A stretch of DNA of 64,000 bases from WFQV01 sp964611145 (GCA_964611145.1 CAZSYM010000001.1:62001-126000), one strand, 5' to 3'; numbered from the stretch's first letter, positions 1-9,891 are shown. The notes: generated from the sequence alone by a model not told the origin. A program made the numbers and translations.

Positions 1-27
1 ATATCTGCAGGAATCAATGATTTAAAT

Positions 28-68
28 CAAAAAAGAAAGCCGGTAACGAGGGGGTTCGAAACCGGCTT
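28..68 (-). terminator. Rho-independent terminator of the SGNH gene pair
   Basis: An 8-bp inverted repeat, AAGCCGGT (37-44) and ACCGGCTT (61-68), flanks a 16-nt loop. Read on the minus strand it is followed by a T-rich tract (28-36). It lies about 20 bases beyond the stop of the minus-strand gene at 87-1535, so it should end that operon. Confidence 0.75.
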
Positions 69-86
69 CAAAAAACTGTTTACAAA

Positions 87-1535
87 TTATTTTTCGTTTA
101 GAAGAGCTTCAACTAGTAAATGTGCTACCTTTTTACCCCCCTGTAAATTGAAGTGTACATGATCTTGTGAAGCAAGTGGTGGATTATTAGTTACCCATTG
201 GTGCATGCTATTTATTCCTCCCATTGCTTCAAACAGGTTCCAGAAAGCAACGTTTGTCTTTTTCGTTATTTCCATTTGCGCTTTGAGTAGTCTGAAAATC
301 AAGGGGTCGGTAACAAATTTGCCTCCCTTGCGAATGCTTTTGTCCTGTACTCCAATGATTAAAATTGCAGCGCGTGGGAAAGCTTTTTTCAAGTGATTTA
401 CCACCGTTACCATTTCTCTAACATACCAATCATAATTCCTTTTAATCATTGGTAAGGCATTTAATCCGAATTCAAGGAGTATTAATTTGTAATTTAAATA
501 TCTTGCAAAATCTTTAAGGACGTGTGCATGAATTTGTTTTATATCTACTCCAGAGTTACCACGGAGAGGAAAGTTATCTAAATATATGCCGTTACCATTT
601 TCTAAACTTACTCCATAAAATAAGGTTTTCGTTCCTGTCGGTACATCAATTCTGAATTTTTTGACTCCTCGTTTGGCTGTTACGATTTCTTGTTGTATTC
701 CTTTTCTGCGTTTTGGTTTAATCTCGCCTTTTTGACGGTTTCCAAATTGATATTTTATGGGTTTACCGTCGGAGTTACTGTAAAATATTCTTGCAAGTTT
801 GTATGGGAAAGAGTGTCTATAAAATCTCGTTGCTTCGAATTGTGCCCATGCGGAACCTTTCGGAATAAATATTTCTCCGCTTATGCCAAGTTCGTAATTA
901 TGAGGATTGTTTGTGTATAAACTGTACATTTCCCAGTTGTCGGAAAAGGATTGTTTTGTGCTTATTCGAAATGTTATGTCTTTTCGAGTAATCGAGAGCC
1001 AACCGGGACCTCTACCCCCGAATTTTTTTTGCAATTCTTCTCGTATGTCCTGGGAAATTAAATCTCCCTCTATGCCGGAGTCCCCAAAGTGTGCAATTCT
1101 AACGACCTCTTTTCCCGTTCGGTTTAGCGCGCGATAGAATTTTTTCATTTGCGACAGATTGCCAATTATTTTTTGATATTTTGTTTTTGGTCCTCTGCCA
1201 AATGAGCTTTTCCTGAAAAAAAAGAAGCCTGCATAATTTTCAGTTCGATTTGAGTTTAAAAAAGATTCTTGTTTGGAGCTGTCCGAACTTGTCGAGTCGG
1301 CGCTCTCTTTGAGAAGTTGTTGATATTCTTTTAGGTATTCCTTATAACCTGAATCGGGTTCCTTTTCGGTATTTTGATTTTCATTCGATATCCTTAAGTC
1401 TGCTATTATATCTACATGCTTAAGTTTTACACCGAACACCTCTATATCTTTTGGTAGAAGAGAAAGCATTAACGCGAAAACAATTGTTAATCCTATTATT
1501 TTCAGAGGTTCGTTAATTTTGTTTTTCTCTTTCAT
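87..1535 (-). CDS. Membrane-anchored SGNH/GDSL-like hydrolase or O-acetyltransferase accessory
   Basis: This 482-residue protein has one hydrophobic segment near residues 11-28, so it is probably anchored in the inner membrane with a periplasmic body. A low-complexity Ser/Glu-rich linker (about residues 55-100) leads to the globular part. SGNH-type motifs are visible: HFGDSGIEGD (block I, nucleophile Ser), FGLNAL in the block III position, and DHVHFNLQGG near the C-terminus, supplying the Asp-x-x-His pair. Proteins of this architecture often accompany MBOAT acyltransferases in polysaccharide O-acetylation, but no MBOAT gene lies in the window. The ATG is preceded by AGGAG at good spacing. It starts 10 bases after the stop of another SGNH gene and ends before a terminator, so the two form an operon. 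The substrate is unknown; esterase and O-acetyltransferase are both possible. Confidence 0.72.
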   Translation of the reverse strand: MKEKNKINEPLKIIGLTIVFALMLSLLPKDIEVFGVKLKHVDIIADLRISNENQNTEKEPDSGYKEYLKEYQQLLKESADSTSSDSSKQESFLNSNRTENYAGFFFFRKSSFGRGPKTKYQKIIGNLSQMKKFYRALNRTGKEVVRIAHFGDSGIEGDLISQDIREELQKKFGGRGPGWLSITRKDITFRISTKQSFSDNWEMYSLYTNNPHNYELGISGEIFIPKGSAWAQFEATRFYRHSFPYKLARIFYSNSDGKPIKYQFGNRQKGEIKPKRRKGIQQEIVTAKRGVKKFRIDVPTGTKTLFYGVSLENGNGIYLDNFPLRGNSGVDIKQIHAHVLKDFARYLNYKLILLEFGLNALPMIKRNYDWYVREMVTVVNHLKKAFPRAAILIIGVQDKSIRKGGKFVTDPLIFRLLKAQMEITKKTNVAFWNLFEAMGGINSMHQWVTNNPPLASQDHVHFNLQGGKKVAHLLVEALLNEK

Positions 1536-1545
1536 TTTTTTACTC

Positions 1546-2286
1546 CTATAAGTTGTATTTTCTCAAAATCTTTGCTACTTCTTCCGCCCATATTTTATAA
1601 CCTTTAGCTTTTAGGTGTGCACCGTCCCACGTAACGTCCTCACGCAAGAAACCGTCTTTGCTCAGTTTGCTGTTTAAATCAATGTATTCTATACCATGTT
1701 TTGTAGCATAATTCCTAAGGAGGTTGTTTAATTTGTTTACCTCTCGGTTTCTGTCTCTATTTACATCTCTTGGCTTTAGATCTGGACGGTGAGTTTTAAG
1801 CCATTCCTCTCCCCAAATTGGGCTTACATAAAGGGTAGATTGAATTACAGGAATTATCCCGTGTGCTTTTAGTCCCTCGATGACTTTTTTATATTTTTCG
1901 AAAATTAAATTCACAGGTGTCCAGTTAAATATGTCGTTGATTCCCCCCTGAACAAAACAGATTTTAGGACTAAGCTTGTAAACATATTCCATTCTTGCTA
2001 AGTAACCGTCTAAGATATCGCTTGGAATTCCTCGGTTGACAACGGAATTTCGCCCCAAAAGCTCTTCCCAATTTCCTCCGTTTGTGAGAGAATTGCCTAA
2101 CATTACTATGTCGGCATGTTTTGTTTTTGAAATTTTGTATAACTCAATATATCTTCTGTAAAGAGGATTACTCATGTATTTCTGGGAGCCGCGTACCGTT
2201 TTTACTTGAGCTGTCAAATTTATTCCGTATATTAGTATTGCGATAAAAAAAGTGGAAATGTGAACTTTTTTTATTATCTTATACAA
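1546..2286 (-). CDS. Exported GDSL/SGNH-family esterase
   Basis: This 246-residue protein has an N-terminal hydrophobic export segment (about residues 9-26, ending near LTAQ). The SGNH fold shows as GNSLTNGG (nucleophile Ser), NRGIPSD (block II Gly), GGIND (block III Asn) and DGAHLKAKGY (catalytic Asp/His). The motif spacing resembles platelet-activating-factor acetylhydrolase-like GDSL esterases. The likely substrate is an acyl or acetyl ester on a surface glycan or lipid, which is inference. The start is a TTG with GGAGG about 12 bases upstream; no in-frame ATG gives a better N-terminus. It is first in a two-gene minus-strand operon and is divergent from the histidine kinase gene, with 64 bases shared between their starts. 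Confidence 0.78.
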   Translation of the reverse strand: MYKIIKKVHISTFFIAILIYGINLTAQVKTVRGSQKYMSNPLYRRYIELYKISKTKHADIVMLGNSLTNGGNWEELLGRNSVVNRGIPSDILDGYLARMEYVYKLSPKICFVQGGINDIFNWTPVNLIFEKYKKVIEGLKAHGIIPVIQSTLYVSPIWGEEWLKTHRPDLKPRDVNRDRNREVNKLNNLLRNYATKHGIEYIDLNSKLSKDGFLREDVTWDGAHLKAKGYKIWAEEVAKILRKYNL

Positions 2287-2350
2287 ATTTATTCTTTTCC
2301 TCCGTTTTTGCTAAATTTCGATAAGAGCAAGCTTAATTTAAGGAGAACCA

Positions 2351-5300
2351 ATGAAATCGGCAAGCAAGTCGAGGAAACCAGATGCCGAAAATCCCCGCAA
2401 GAAAAACATGGATACCGGCTTCGAAGAACAATTCATTCTAACGCATGCTTTCGAAAAAATACGTACACCTATTTTAATCCTCGATAAACAGCTTAGAGTG
2501 TTTTTCATTAATTCTGCAGCCCAAAAGCTGTTCGGGGGTTATAGTGAAATTATCAACAAAAAGTATTCCAAAATACTGAAAGATAAAAAGTCTGCGGAAA
2601 AGGTTGCTGCTGCCGTTAAAAAACTATTGCAAAAAGGGAGAAAGTATAAAAAAGAGGAATTACTGTATAGAATAGGAGAAAGTGAATTTTCTTTTTTTGA
2701 GACTAATATTTCCCTTCTATACTATGAGGAAAAGAAAAGAAATTTTTTTGTTCTTCTGGAGATATTTCCTTTTTCCTTGTTAAGTATCTTTCCGGAAAAG
2801 GCAATTTATTATGACGACCTTCTGGATTTGTTTCCCGTGGGGGTGGTTTTTTCCGACCGATTCGGAAATATTTTGGATTGTAATCGAGCCGCGTATAAAA
2901 TGCTTGGTTTTTCTCGTAAAAAGGATTTTATTTCTCATAACGGGCAGGAATTTATTGAGAAGGAAAGGTTGAAAGAATTACAAAGTGAGGTTAATAAGTT
3001 TTTGGAGGAAGGGAAAGTTTTTTCAACGGAAATAGGTCTAGTAAAAAATAATGGAAAAGTGTTTCGGGCTAACTTAGTGGTGCGCCCAATTAAAGACGAA
3101 GAGGGAGAAATTACGGGATTTTTAAATGTGTTTGTTGATGTTCAAAGACTTTATGATGCGGAGAATAAATGGCGTGCCCTTGCAGAGAAACATGAATATA
3201 TTCTAACAGAGATACCGGGGATTGCTGTTCAAACTTATGATATTAATGCGCGGGTTAAGTTTTGGAATAAAGCTTCTGAGGAACTCTTTGGCTATAGGGA
3301 AGAAGAAGCCCTTGGTAAAGAGAAATTTGAACTTCTCTATCCCAAAGGGAAAAGTAAAGAAGAGGCACGAAAAAGATTCAGAAGATTTTTTTCAAAAAAG
3401 AGTATAAAACCAGAAGTTATTGAACTTGTAAGCGGAGATAAAATATTAAAAGTTCTTGTATTTCGACATGTGTTAAAAAATGAGTTTGGCGAAAAGGAGC
3501 TGTTTTGCTTTTGTGTGGATTTGACGGAGAAGGAAAATCTTCGGAAAGAGCTCGAAATTTATCGTAATAAACTGGAAAAACTTGTCGAGCAGAAAAGCAG
3601 GGAGCTCCGCGAGAGTGAAGAGAAATTCCGTGCACTTACGGAAAATTCCCGCGATGTGATTATGCGATTCGATAGACAGTATCGACATCTCTATGTTAAT
3701 CCTATGATTAAAGAACAAACGGGAATTTCCCCGGAAGAAATGATAGGAAAAACACATAAAGAATTGGGATTTCCTAAAAACTTAACCGCTACTTTTGAAA
3801 AGGCTATTGCAAGGGTGTTCAAAACGGGCAAGGAGCACAGAATTAAATTTGAGCTTCCAAATGGAATTTGGATTGATTGGCTTTTGTTTCCCGAATTTGA
3901 TGAGAAAGGAAAAGTTAAGTATGTAATAACCTCGGCAAGAGATATAACGGAGATTATTGCTTATGAAAAAAATATAAAAGAGCTAAACCGTACTCTGGAG
4001 CGAAAGGTAAAAGCTCAAACGAAAGAGCTAAAGAAACAAAATCAAAAGTTGTTAAGGGAAATAGAAGAAAGGAAGAAGGCGGAAAAGAAACTTAGGGAAA
4101 GTGAAAGTCTTTATAAGTCTTTTCTAAATGGAACCAGTGATGGAGTGTTGATTTCGGATATTGAAGGATATATTACGTATTATAATGAATCCGCATTAAA
4201 ACTTTTACGTTATAAAGAAGGGGAGCTTTTAGGAAAACATGTTTTTCATCTCGTTGCTAAGGACGAAATTCCGCATGTAAGAGATATTTATTTCCAAAGC
4301 AAAGAAGAAGGAAAAAGCTTTAGAGAAGAGTTGTTGCTTCGTCGTAAGGATGATACTACTTTCTTTGCAGATATTTCGGCAGATTTTATAAAGGATGATA
4401 ATGGCCGTCCTGTCCTTGTTACTCTCTTCGCGAAAGATATAACTGAAAAGAAGGAGAAAGAAAAAAGATTCCGCGAGCTTTTTGAGTTCTCTGCCAGCGG
4501 TATAATCGAAACAGACTTGGAAGGAAATATTCTCGAAGTTAATCGCCGCTACTGTGAAATATCGGGTTATACAAGGGAAGAACTTCTTAAAATGAATATT
4601 TCTCAAATTGCTTATCCCGGTTCTGAATATGAAGTGAAAAGAAATCTGGAGATTCTTAAAAGCGGAAAGGCGCTTCATCACACGGTGAAAAATCTTACCA
4701 AAGATGGAAGAACGGTATATCTCGAGCTTTTCGAAAAAATGGTAGGAATGGAAAACGAGGATAAAAGAATTTTAACTACGATTATTGATATTACTGAAAA
4801 AATAGAGAGTGGACAAAAACTTTTTACAAAGGAAGCGATATTTAACACATTGTTTAAAAATTCTCCCAGCGGGATCATTATTGAAGATGAAAATGGATAT
4901 ATCCTGGATGTAAATGACGCTTTGGCAAAGACGTTAGGATATGAGAGAACCGAGTTGGTGGGTAAGCATATTAGCATTCTTGCGGCAGGGAAAGAACAAA
5001 AGAATGTTAAAGATAATATTGATACCATTTTGAGAGGATATCCGCTTTTACACAGGGCAGAATCTCGTTGCAAGGATGGAAGTGTAAAAGTAATGGACCT
5101 GAGCGAAATTAGGGTTCCTTTGGGTGGCGGTAAATTTGGTATCCTTGTGCTTTCGAAAGATGTAACAGAGGAGGTAAAAAAGGAGAAAAAGCTCGTTAAG
5201 GAAAAAGAGGAAGCGGAAAAACTTGTTAAAGCTAAACAAGAATTTGTACGACAGTTCTCACACGAGGTTCGTTCGCCTTTATCGGTCGTTATGACTTATA

Positions 5301-5926
5301 TCGATTTCCTTGCCGAGGATCTTGGAGAAGAGATTTTTTATGCACATAAGAAAGAGTTCGAGATTATTAAAAGTTCTGCAAGGAGAATACTAAAAACTAC
5401 CGAGGCTTTCCTTGATGAGTCTGTTATCGATGCGGGACTCTATAAACCGGAATGGGAAATTGTGGATTTGGAGACGGATGAATTTATAGGCAAGGTATTT
5501 GATGAGTATAAATTGTTTGCGGAGCTTAAGGGACTAAAATTTGAATGTGTTAACACTGCACGAAATGGTAAGATATATACAGATAAGTATTCTCTTTCTT
5601 TGGTAATTTCTAATCTTTTAGATAATGCTATAAAATATACCAAGGAAGGAAGTGTCGTACTTAGAGCTTTTAACGAAGACGACAAGGTTGTGGTTCAGGT
5701 AGAAGATACCGGTAAGGGAATGAGTGCTGATTTTAGAAAGAAGCTTTTTAAAGAATTTAATCGCGAGGAAGGAAAAGTGGGGACAAAGGAAGGTGGACTG
5801 GGCTTGGGCCTTTCGCTTGTGAAAAAATATCTTAAGTTTACCGGTGGAAAAATATCGGTAAAAACAGTGGAAGGGAAAGGCACACTCTTTACCCTTACTT
5901 TCCCGATTGCCGAGGAAAAGAAATAA
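2351..5926 (+). CDS. Soluble multi-PAS sensor histidine kinase
   Basis: This is a 1191-residue two-component histidine kinase without membrane segments, so it should sense intracellular signals. I count seven PAS-like units, starting near residues 25, 155, 280, 425, 590, 705 and 830, several separated by charged coiled-coil linkers such as the one around 550-590. The kinase core is complete: H-box SHEVRSPL (His near 971), N-box NLLDNAIKYT (near 1087), G1 DTGKGM (near 1119) and G2 GLGLGLS (near 1150). No receiver or HPt domain is fused and no response regulator gene lies nearby, so it is an orphan here. No heme-binding or FAD-binding LOV Cys motif is obvious, so the ligands are unknown. The ATG has AAGGAGA at good spacing. 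Confidence 0.93.
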   Translation: MKSASKSRKPDAENPRKKNMDTGFEEQFILTHAFEKIRTPILILDKQLRVFFINSAAQKLFGGYSEIINKKYSKILKDKKSAEKVAAAVKKLLQKGRKYKKEELLYRIGESEFSFFETNISLLYYEEKKRNFFVLLEIFPFSLLSIFPEKAIYYDDLLDLFPVGVVFSDRFGNILDCNRAAYKMLGFSRKKDFISHNGQEFIEKERLKELQSEVNKFLEEGKVFSTEIGLVKNNGKVFRANLVVRPIKDEEGEITGFLNVFVDVQRLYDAENKWRALAEKHEYILTEIPGIAVQTYDINARVKFWNKASEELFGYREEEALGKEKFELLYPKGKSKEEARKRFRRFFSKKSIKPEVIELVSGDKILKVLVFRHVLKNEFGEKELFCFCVDLTEKENLRKELEIYRNKLEKLVEQKSRELRESEEKFRALTENSRDVIMRFDRQYRHLYVNPMIKEQTGISPEEMIGKTHKELGFPKNLTATFEKAIARVFKTGKEHRIKFELPNGIWIDWLLFPEFDEKGKVKYVITSARDITEIIAYEKNIKELNRTLERKVKAQTKELKKQNQKLLREIEERKKAEKKLRESESLYKSFLNGTSDGVLISDIEGYITYYNESALKLLRYKEGELLGKHVFHLVAKDEIPHVRDIYFQSKEEGKSFREELLLRRKDDTTFFADISADFIKDDNGRPVLVTLFAKDITEKKEKEKRFRELFEFSASGIIETDLEGNILEVNRRYCEISGYTREELLKMNISQIAYPGSEYEVKRNLEILKSGKALHHTVKNLTKDGRTVYLELFEKMVGMENEDKRILTTIIDITEKIESGQKLFTKEAIFNTLFKNSPSGIIIEDENGYILDVNDALAKTLGYERTELVGKHISILAAGKEQKNVKDNIDTILRGYPLLHRAESRCKDGSVKVMDLSEIRVPLGGGKFGILVLSKDVTEEVKKEKKLVKEKEEAEKLVKAKQEFVRQFSHEVRSPLSVVMTYIDFLAEDLGEEIFYAHKKEFEIIKSSARRILKTTEAFLDESVIDAGLYKPEWEIVDLETDEFIGKVFDEYKLFAELKGLKFECVNTARNGKIYTDKYSLSLVISNLLDNAIKYTKEGSVVLRAFNEDDKVVVQVEDTGKGMSADFRKKLFKEFNREEGKVGTKEGGLGLGLSLVKKYLKFTGGKISVKTVEGKGTLFTLTFPIAEEKK

Positions 5927-5948
5927 AATTCGGTAACGCAGAGAACCT

Positions 5949-5978
5949 TTGCTCTTTTGAGAGTGTAAAATAAATTTG
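5949..5978 (+). promoter_or_regulatory. Bacteroidota-type promoter for the lon-like/pyk/amrS operon
   Basis: TTG at 5949-5951 and TAAATTTG at 5971-5978 are separated by 19 bases. This is an exact match to the TTG-N(about 17-23)-TAnnTTTG consensus of Bacteroidota primary sigma factors. The expected transcript would start a few bases downstream, leaving a leader of roughly 20 bases before the gene at 6002. Confidence 0.65.
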
Positions 5979-6001
5979 TTGAAAACAACACGAGAGTGAA
6001 A

Positions 6002-8467
6002 ATGCCTTTGATTAAAAGTAGAAAACACAAGGAACTGAAGGCGGAAGAATTAAAGTGGGAATGCGATTCTTCACAATTCGATTTTGATACGACTACGAAT
6101 GTAAAACCTATTGAGGGAATCGTTGGACAGGAGCGAGCGCTGAAAGCGCTGAAAATAGGCGTTGAAATGCGAAGCCCGGGTTATAATGTTTTTATTACGG
6201 GGCTTTCCGGTACCGGTAAATATACGACTTTGAAAAAGGTGTTGGAAACAATTCGTCCCGAAGCCCCGGAGCTTTTGGATTACGTTTATGTTAATAATTT
6301 TAAAGACCCCGACCGACCGCGACTTTTGACTTTTCCCGCTGGCAACGCCAAAAAGTTTAAATCGGATTTAAAGCAAGCCATAAATTTTTTGAAAGAGAGA
6401 ATTCCCAACGCTTTGGAACAAGAACCGTTCCTTTCACAAAAAAATAAGCTGAATCGAAAATACGGAGAAAAGGAAAGGAAATTATTCGTTACATTCGAAT
6501 CGAAACTGCGTAAGGATAATTTTACGCTTGGACAAATAAAGACGGGTGAATTTGTTCGTCCCGAAATTTTTGCGATAGTTGAAAAACAACCTGTGCTCGT
6601 ACAACAATTGGGTGAGTTGATACAACAAAAAAAATTGGATGAAAAAGAGGCGGAGAAAATTCTTAAGAAATATGCCGATTTTCAGGAGGAACTACAGGCA
6701 ATTTCCAAAAAGGTTTATGGGTTGCAACAGGATTTTCAGAAGGAAATTCAAGAGCTGGAAAGGAAAGCCGTTCGGGGAATTGTTTCCGCCGTGATAGAAG
6801 ATTTGAAAGAAAAATATGAGTATGAGAAGGTTAGGACTCATCTTGATGAGCTTGCCGAGGATGTTCTGGAAAATCTTGAGGTTTTCAAAGGGACAAAGCC
6901 CACCGAGGAGAGCGCACCGAACGGAATGATTATCGATTATCTGAAAGATTATGAAGTTAATATTATCCTCGATAATTCGGAGACAAAGGAGCGACCCGTT
7001 GTTATCGAAACCACGCCGAGTTTTACCAACCTTTTCGGTGTTATAGAAAAAAGTTACGACCCTTCGGGAGGCTGGTATTCCGACTTTACGAAAATTAAGG
7101 CGGGTTCACTCTTGCGCGCTAACGGCGGCTACTTGGTGATAAATGCCATGGATGCTTTTACCGAGGTGGGCGTTTGGAAGACTCTCAAAAGAGTTCTGCT
7201 CTACGGAAAGCTTGAAATACAAGACCTTTCCCATGTTTATCAGTTTTCCCCGAGCATAATTAAGCCCGAACCGATAGAGATAAATACAAAAGTGATTTTT
7301 ATAGGAAATAACGAAATTTATTCTCTGCTTTCGGAGTACGAGAACGATTTCAATAAGATTTTTAAGATTAAGGCGGAGTTTGATTACGAAATGAAACGCA
7401 CTGAATCCGCTTTGGTCGAATATACACGAGTGATAAAGAAATTAATCTCTACGGAAAATCTGCTTGAGTTTGATAAATCCGCAATAGCTCGAATTATTGA
7501 GTATGGCTCTCGCTATGCGGGACGCAAAGATAAGCTGACCACGCGTTTTGCTTATATAGCCGATTTGGTTCGAGAGGCAAGCTTTTGGGCAAAGGACGAC
7601 GGCGAGAAAATGGTTTCCGATTATCACGTCAAACTTGCTTATGAAACCTCGAGGGAAAGACACGGACTTTACGAGTCGAAATTAAAAGAAATGATTAACG
7701 ATGATATTATTCTTATTGATACGGATGGGGAAAGAGTGGGACAGGTAAACGGCTTGGCGGTGTATGGCAATGGGAAATATTCTTTCGGTAAACCCACTCG
7801 AATTACGGCTGCCGTTTCTTTGGGTAACGGCAACATAATTAATGTGGAGCGTGAGGCTCAGCTGAGCGGGAGCATTCACAATAAGGGAGTGCTTATTATC
7901 GGCGGATATTTCCGAGAAAAGTTCGGGAAGAAAATACCTCTTTCATTTACGGCAAGTTTGGTGTTCGAACAGGGATACGGAATGATTGACGGCGATAGCG
8001 CCTCCGCTGCGGAAATTTGCGCCCTCCTCTCAACCATCTCCGAAATACCGATTAAACAATCCCTTGCGATTACGGGCTCCGTTAATCAGAAGGGTGATAT
8101 TCAACCGATAGGAGGCGTGAACGAGAAAATAGAAGGCTTTTTCGATGTTTGTAAGGAAAGAGGATTAAATAAAAAACATGGTGTGATTATTCCCGTGCAA
8201 AACGTTAAGGATTTGATGTTGAAAGACGAAATTGTGGAAGCCGTAAAAAGAAAGGAGTTTCACATTTATCCTGTTTCTAAAATCGAGGAAGCAATTGAGA
8301 TTTTGACGGGAGTTAAAGCCGGTAAACAACTCAAAAACGGTGGGTACGAGGCGAATACCGTTTTCGGTACGGTGGAGAAAAAATTGAAGGAAATGAGAAA
8401 GCGTTTGAAACCGACTCCGACACAGGCAACTCAAAAATCCGCTAAAAAGAAGAAGGGAAAGAAATGA
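6002..8467 (+). CDS. LonB-like ATP-dependent protease (Lon-related, MEROPS S16)
   Basis: This cytosolic ATP-driven protease has about 821 residues. The N-terminal AAA part carries Walker A GLSGTGKYTT (near residue 70). A long charged helical insertion follows (roughly 130-300), a feature of the Lon-related family that lacks the classical Lon N-domain. The C-terminal S16 domain has Ser in GDSASAAE and Lys in NEKIEG exactly 43 residues apart, the spacing of the E. coli Lon dyad (Ser679/Lys722). The tail is rich in Lys and Gln. No transmembrane segment is seen, unlike archaeal LonB. The start is ATG 6002, which has GAGAG just upstream; a GTG at 5996, two codons earlier, is an alternative. Its stop overlaps the pyk start (ATGA). 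The likely role is degradation of misfolded or regulatory proteins. Confidence 0.93.
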   Translation: MPLIKSRKHKELKAEELKWECDSSQFDFDTTTNVKPIEGIVGQERALKALKIGVEMRSPGYNVFITGLSGTGKYTTLKKVLETIRPEAPELLDYVYVNNFKDPDRPRLLTFPAGNAKKFKSDLKQAINFLKERIPNALEQEPFLSQKNKLNRKYGEKERKLFVTFESKLRKDNFTLGQIKTGEFVRPEIFAIVEKQPVLVQQLGELIQQKKLDEKEAEKILKKYADFQEELQAISKKVYGLQQDFQKEIQELERKAVRGIVSAVIEDLKEKYEYEKVRTHLDELAEDVLENLEVFKGTKPTEESAPNGMIIDYLKDYEVNIILDNSETKERPVVIETTPSFTNLFGVIEKSYDPSGGWYSDFTKIKAGSLLRANGGYLVINAMDAFTEVGVWKTLKRVLLYGKLEIQDLSHVYQFSPSIIKPEPIEINTKVIFIGNNEIYSLLSEYENDFNKIFKIKAEFDYEMKRTESALVEYTRVIKKLISTENLLEFDKSAIARIIEYGSRYAGRKDKLTTRFAYIADLVREASFWAKDDGEKMVSDYHVKLAYETSRERHGLYESKLKEMINDDIILIDTDGERVGQVNGLAVYGNGKYSFGKPTRITAAVSLGNGNIINVEREAQLSGSIHNKGVLIIGGYFREKFGKKIPLSFTASLVFEQGYGMIDGDSASAAEICALLSTISEIPIKQSLAITGSVNQKGDIQPIGGVNEKIEGFFDVCKERGLNKKHGVIIPVQNVKDLMLKDEIVEAVKRKEFHIYPVSKIEEAIEILTGVKAGKQLKNGGYEANTVFGTVEKKLKEMRKRLKPTPTQATQKSAKKKKGKK

Positions 8468-9891
8468 AAGAGCCTAAAACGAAAATTTTGGCAACCGTCG
8501 GTCCCGCCTCCGATTCCGAGGAAATGTTGGAAGCCTTTGTGAATAATGGCGTGGATGCATTCAGACTTAATTTTTCCCATGGTACGCATGAATATTTCGA
8601 TGCGGTGATTGAAAAAATAAACACAGTTAGGGAAAAAACGGGCAGACCGGTTTCAATCCTTGCGGATTTGCAGGGACCTAAAATAAGAGTTGGTGAAATA
8701 GAAGGAGGCCATGTTCTCTTGAAGGAGGGAGGCGAGATTGAAATCACTATGGAAGATGTCGTGGGCAATGAAAAACGAATTTCTTCTTCTTATAAATTGC
8801 TTGCACATGACGCGAGGGTTGGAGACGTAATTCTTTTGGACGACGGCTTGTTGCGACTTGAGGTGAAGGAAAAGAAAAACGATTTTCTCGTTTGTAAAAT
8901 CATTGAAGGCGGGATTCTCAAATCTCATAAGGGAATGAATTTACCTGGAATGAAAATAAGTTCTCCGGCATTGACAGAGAAAGACAAGGAGGATTTGGAG
9001 TTTGCGTTAAGTAAGGGTGTGGATTTTGTAGCGCTTTCTTTCGTGCGTAGCGCGGAGGATATTCATGATTTGAAAGAACACCTTGCAGAGGCGGGGAAAA
9101 CCGTTCCCATAATTGCAAAAATAGAAAAACCGGAAGCGGTGGAGCATTTCGACGCCATACTCGAAGAATGCGACGGTATAATGGTGGCGCGCGGAGATTT
9201 GGGTGTGGAAATTGAACCTCAACGGGTACCGATTATTCAAAAGAAAATAATAGCTAAATGCAATGCGGTTGGCAAACTTGTTATTACCGCCACACAAATG
9301 TTGGAATCGATGATTGAAAACCCCGTACCCACTCGCGCGGAGGCGTCCGATGTTGCTAATGCCGTTTTCGACGGTACCGATGTTGTGATGTTAAGCGGAG
9401 AAACTTCCGTTGGAAAGCATCCCGTTGAAACTGTGAAGATGATGAACAGTATATTGGAAACCGCCGAAAGCGCCGGTATCGAGCGGGAAATACGTTTCGA
9501 AACACCGAAGGATGTTACGGGTAATTTGTTCGATTCTTCCGCCAAGGGAATTGCCGATATTGCGGAGCAGGTGCAAGCCAAGGCAATTGTTGTTTTTACT
9601 CATTTTGGAAGAAAAGCAAGAGTGCTTGCCAAATTTAGACCGCAAGCGCCAATCTTCGCTTTTACGGATAAGAAACAGACACTTTATAGATTGAACCTTT
9701 ACAGAGGTATATTGCCTTTCTCTATTAGGGATTTTTCCGACGAGGAAGGCGCAATCGAATACGCCAAGTATAGCGTAAATAAATTTGTAAACTTTGGTGA
9801 CGGAGATGTGCTCCTTTTTACGGCGGGAGCGCCGATTACCGATAAGGGACGTAAAACATGGATTCGTTTCGAAGTGTGGAGGAACGAATGA
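8464..9891 (+). CDS. pyk: Pyruvate kinase
   Basis: This 475-residue enzyme makes pyruvate and ATP from phosphoenolpyruvate and ADP, the last step of glycolysis. The family landmarks are present: KILATVGPAS at the N-terminus, FRLNFSHG, the catalytic stretch IIAKIEKPEAVEHFD with its Lys, MVARGDLGVE for metal and substrate binding, and ATQMLESMI. The C-terminal allosteric-type domain has normal length, and no extra PEP-utilizer domain follows. The start codon overlaps the stop of the lon-like gene by four bases (ATGA), and its own stop overlaps the next gene in the same way. This implies translational coupling across three genes. The pairing of glycolysis with a protease gene is unusual and is discussed in the findings. 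Confidence 0.97.
   Translation: MKEPKTKILATVGPASDSEEMLEAFVNNGVDAFRLNFSHGTHEYFDAVIEKINTVREKTGRPVSILADLQGPKIRVGEIEGGHVLLKEGGEIEITMEDVVGNEKRISSSYKLLAHDARVGDVILLDDGLLRLEVKEKKNDFLVCKIIEGGILKSHKGMNLPGMKISSPALTEKDKEDLEFALSKGVDFVALSFVRSAEDIHDLKEHLAEAGKTVPIIAKIEKPEAVEHFDAILEECDGIMVARGDLGVEIEPQRVPIIQKKIIAKCNAVGKLVITATQMLESMIENPVPTRAEASDVANAVFDGTDVVMLSGETSVGKHPVETVKMMNSILETAESAGIEREIRFETPKDVTGNLFDSSAKGIADIAEQVQAKAIVVFTHFGRKARVLAKFRPQAPIFAFTDKKQTLYRLNLYRGILPFSIRDFSDEEGAIEYAKYSVNKFVNFGDGDVLLFTAGAPITDKGRKTWIRFEVWRNE

Noticed and set aside
37..68. GGTTCGAAACC resembles a tRNA T-arm
   Set aside because: The flanking bases form a simple 8-bp stem with a T tract, and no acceptor, D or anticodon arm can be folded around it. 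It is a terminator.
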